Assembly (NCBI GenBank): GCA_903861045.1
Contig: CAIOST010000319.1
Location: 1 to 32,956 of the forward strand
Reading direction: 5' to 3'
Source: an uncultured bacterium
GTDB lineage: Bacteria > Verrucomicrobiota > Kiritimatiellia > RFP12 > CAIWXQ01
Length of the DNA stretch: 32,956 nt
Shown: piece after piece, positions 31,972 to 32,956 of the stretch
Position numbering within the stretch: the stretch's first letter is position 1
Layout of the letters: each line of letters opens with the position of its first letter
Program-made: the position numbers and the translations under genes
Notes under the pieces: model-generated
Seen by the model: the letters and a program-made list of their open reading frames with translations, nothing else
Told to the model about the DNA's origin: nothing
Databases searched by the model: none

Positions 31972-32721
31972 TTATACCTGTCGCGTCCCCTTGCAATCCG
32001 GGTACGTGGAACACCCCCAGAAAGCGCCCTTCGCCGACTTGCGCTGGCGCATAGGCTGGCCACATAGCGGGCAAGCCGGCGACGCAGGCTGGTCTTTCGC
32101 CCGTGCCTCGATGCGCTTGGCCATGAGCCGCTCGCTGAACCCGCCCGTCGCCTCAAAAGCCTGGCCTTGCGCCTCGATCTGCCGCTTCAGCATGTTCAGG
32201 GCGCGCCCGATAATCACATGCATGGCGTTGGCGACCACCACCGCGTCGTCGACATCGAGCCACGTAGCGTACTTCTGGCGCTGTGCCAGCGCGTGCTTCG
32301 CCGACTCGTGGACCATGTCGTCCGCAAACGGTGCCGGATCGAGCGAGATGGCGTTCACGGCTTGGGCCTCCGGGGCATGAACCGACCACGGTAGTTGATT
32401 GCGGTCAAGGATCACGATCTCGTAATCGCCGCGCAGTTCGCTCAGGCTCGCGCGCGCCACGTCCGTGAGCTTCATCTCGGTGTCCTTGGAAGTCGCAGAG
32501 CGCTCCGAGCCCTCGATGATATTCTGGCGTCCGCTCCGCGCGGCCTGGGTCATCTGGTCGTACTGCCGCCCCTTCGGGTCGTAGAACTTCGCACCCGCCT
32601 CGCGCACATCGTGCGTCAGAAAGCGGCGACAAAAGCGCAGCGTCTCGATCTGCACAATCGTCGCCAGTGTGAAGGAGTGCAACCGCCGGAAACCACCGTG
32701 TTTGTCGAACAGCGCAGACAT
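31972..32721 (-). CDS. Four-helix-bundle protein with C-terminal C4 zinc finger
   Basis: The 249 residues start with a helical bundle related to the 23S intervening-sequence (S23) family: TLATIVQIETLRFCRRFL, GRQYDQMTQAARSGRQNIIEGSERSATSKDTEMKLTDVARASLSELRGDYE. A longer helical part follows, then a topoisomerase-type zinc ribbon CPLCGQPMRQRKSAKGAFWGCSTYPDCKG with Cys217, 220, 237 and 243. Such suffix-domain proteins are common in PVC and Bacteroidota genomes and probably bind nucleic acid, though no function is established. GGGAG lies about 8 bp before the ATG. The repeat-rich upstream region may be its operator. Confidence 0.85.
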   Translation of the reverse strand: MSALFDKHGGFRRLHSFTLATIVQIETLRFCRRFLTHDVREAGAKFYDPKGRQYDQMTQAARSGRQNIIEGSERSATSKDTEMKLTDVARASLSELRGDYEIVILDRNQLPWSVHAPEAQAVNAISLDPAPFADDMVHESAKHALAQRQKYATWLDVDDAVVVANAMHVIIGRALNMLKRQIEAQGQAFEATGGFSERLMAKRIEARAKDQPASPACPLCGQPMRQRKSAKGAFWGCSTYPDCKGTRQV

Positions 32722-32751
32722 AACGAACTCCCTGCCGGTTCGTGGACCGGC

Positions 32752-32812
32752 TTGACCGTGTTGACCACATTGACCACGTTGTCATTTTCCACCAAAAGGT
32801 CAACACGGTCAA
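32752..32812. repeat. 9-bp TTGACC repeats with a 15-bp perfect inverted repeat
   Basis: Three tandem 9-mers begin TTGACC (32752, 32761, 32770), followed by a decayed fourth (TTGTCA at 32779). The first fifteen bases, TTGACCGTGTTGACC (32752-32766), return as an exact inverted copy at 32798-32812. A short palindrome (CCGGT-TCGTGG-ACCGG, 32735-32750) lies between this array and the gene. The array sits 30-90 bp upstream of the four-helix-bundle gene, so it may be an operator. Confidence 0.85.
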
Positions 32813-32891
32813 TCCGCAGCGGTTCCAAATAACAATTTCTTCGCAGGTAAAAAGCGGCTGTAGGGAGCGAGGGGAGCGGCAGACGGCGATT

Positions 32892-32907
32892 TTCTCAAGT
32901 TTGAGAA
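32892..32907. repeat. Palindrome TTCTCAA-N2-TTGAGAA
   Basis: A perfect 7-bp inverted repeat with a 2-bp centre lies in an AT-rich stretch near the window edge. It could be a regulator site or a small hairpin. The rest of 32813-32956 shows no gene. Confidence 0.5.
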
Positions 32908-32956
32908 GAAAAAGATTTTTCGAGCGGTCTTTTTTCTTGCCTTAAATGGCTAAGCA

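Noticed and set aside
1-32956. tRNA or rRNA genes
   Set aside because: Reading both strands of the intergenic regions, I saw no T-loop plus CCA-end acceptor arrangement and no rRNA core sequences. This was by eye; tRNAscan-SE could settle it.

Overview
The window is a GC-rich, densely coded bacterial chromosome segment with a Gram-negative outline. It encodes lipid A and heptose enzymes (LpxI, RfaE2), a surface-polysaccharide cluster, and many exported proteins with signal peptides. The mixture of housekeeping genes, a four-helix-bundle protein with a C4 zinc finger, an exported SUMF1/WD40-like operon and short tandem heptamer repeats between genes suggests the PVC group (Verrucomicrobiota/Kiritimatiellota). 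That placement is an inference; no rRNA gene is present to confirm it.

Layout. (1) 1-3.8 kb, minus strand: rpsO-pnp, then a rhodanese-like exported protein and a DUF192 protein. A fold-back element and the pnp terminator lie between pnp and the rhodanese gene, and a perfect hairpin lies between rpsO and pnp. (2) 3.9-4.1 kb: a 188-bp MITE-like element with perfect 18-bp terminal inverted repeats and a 9-bp target duplication. (3) 4.2-15.6 kb: a cell-surface glycan region. Plus-strand genes are a small secreted protein, rfaE2, a TviB-type nucleotide-sugar dehydrogenase and a GT4 glycosyltransferase. Minus-strand genes are a CgeB-like glycosyltransferase with a methyltransferase, and an overlapping four-gene set: a GT-A transferase, an NTase-like/P-loop kinase fusion, a protein-kinase-fold sugar kinase and a GT2. 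Two plus-strand YrbL-like kinase-fold genes follow; the second ends in what looks like a remnant of a relative of the first. (4) 15.6-21.5 kb: an isolated eboE, an eight-copy heptamer repeat, then the translation block rpmI-rplT-pheS-pheT. (5) 21.6-25 kb: a probable 6S RNA after pheT, a VanZ-like gene, two more heptamer arrays, rarA, and a convergent J-domain-like protein gene. (6) 25.2-30.3 kb: three genes coupled by ATGA overlaps, encoding two exported beta-propeller proteins and a SUMF1-fold protein that lacks both catalytic cysteines. (7) 30.3-33 kb: lpxI, a RelE/ParE-type toxin-antitoxin pair, and a four-helix-bundle/zinc-finger gene behind an unusual array of 9-bp TTGACC repeats.

The glycan genes can be read as making, transferring and phosphorylating LPS-core or capsule sugars: a heptose activator, a uronate-forming dehydrogenase, four glycosyltransferases, a methyltransferase and four kinase-like proteins. 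The least ordinary items are the MITE, the 6S RNA candidate, the kinase-rich glycan operon with its NTase-kinase fusion, the exported propeller/pseudo-FGE operon, and the recurring 7-bp and 9-bp intergenic repeats.
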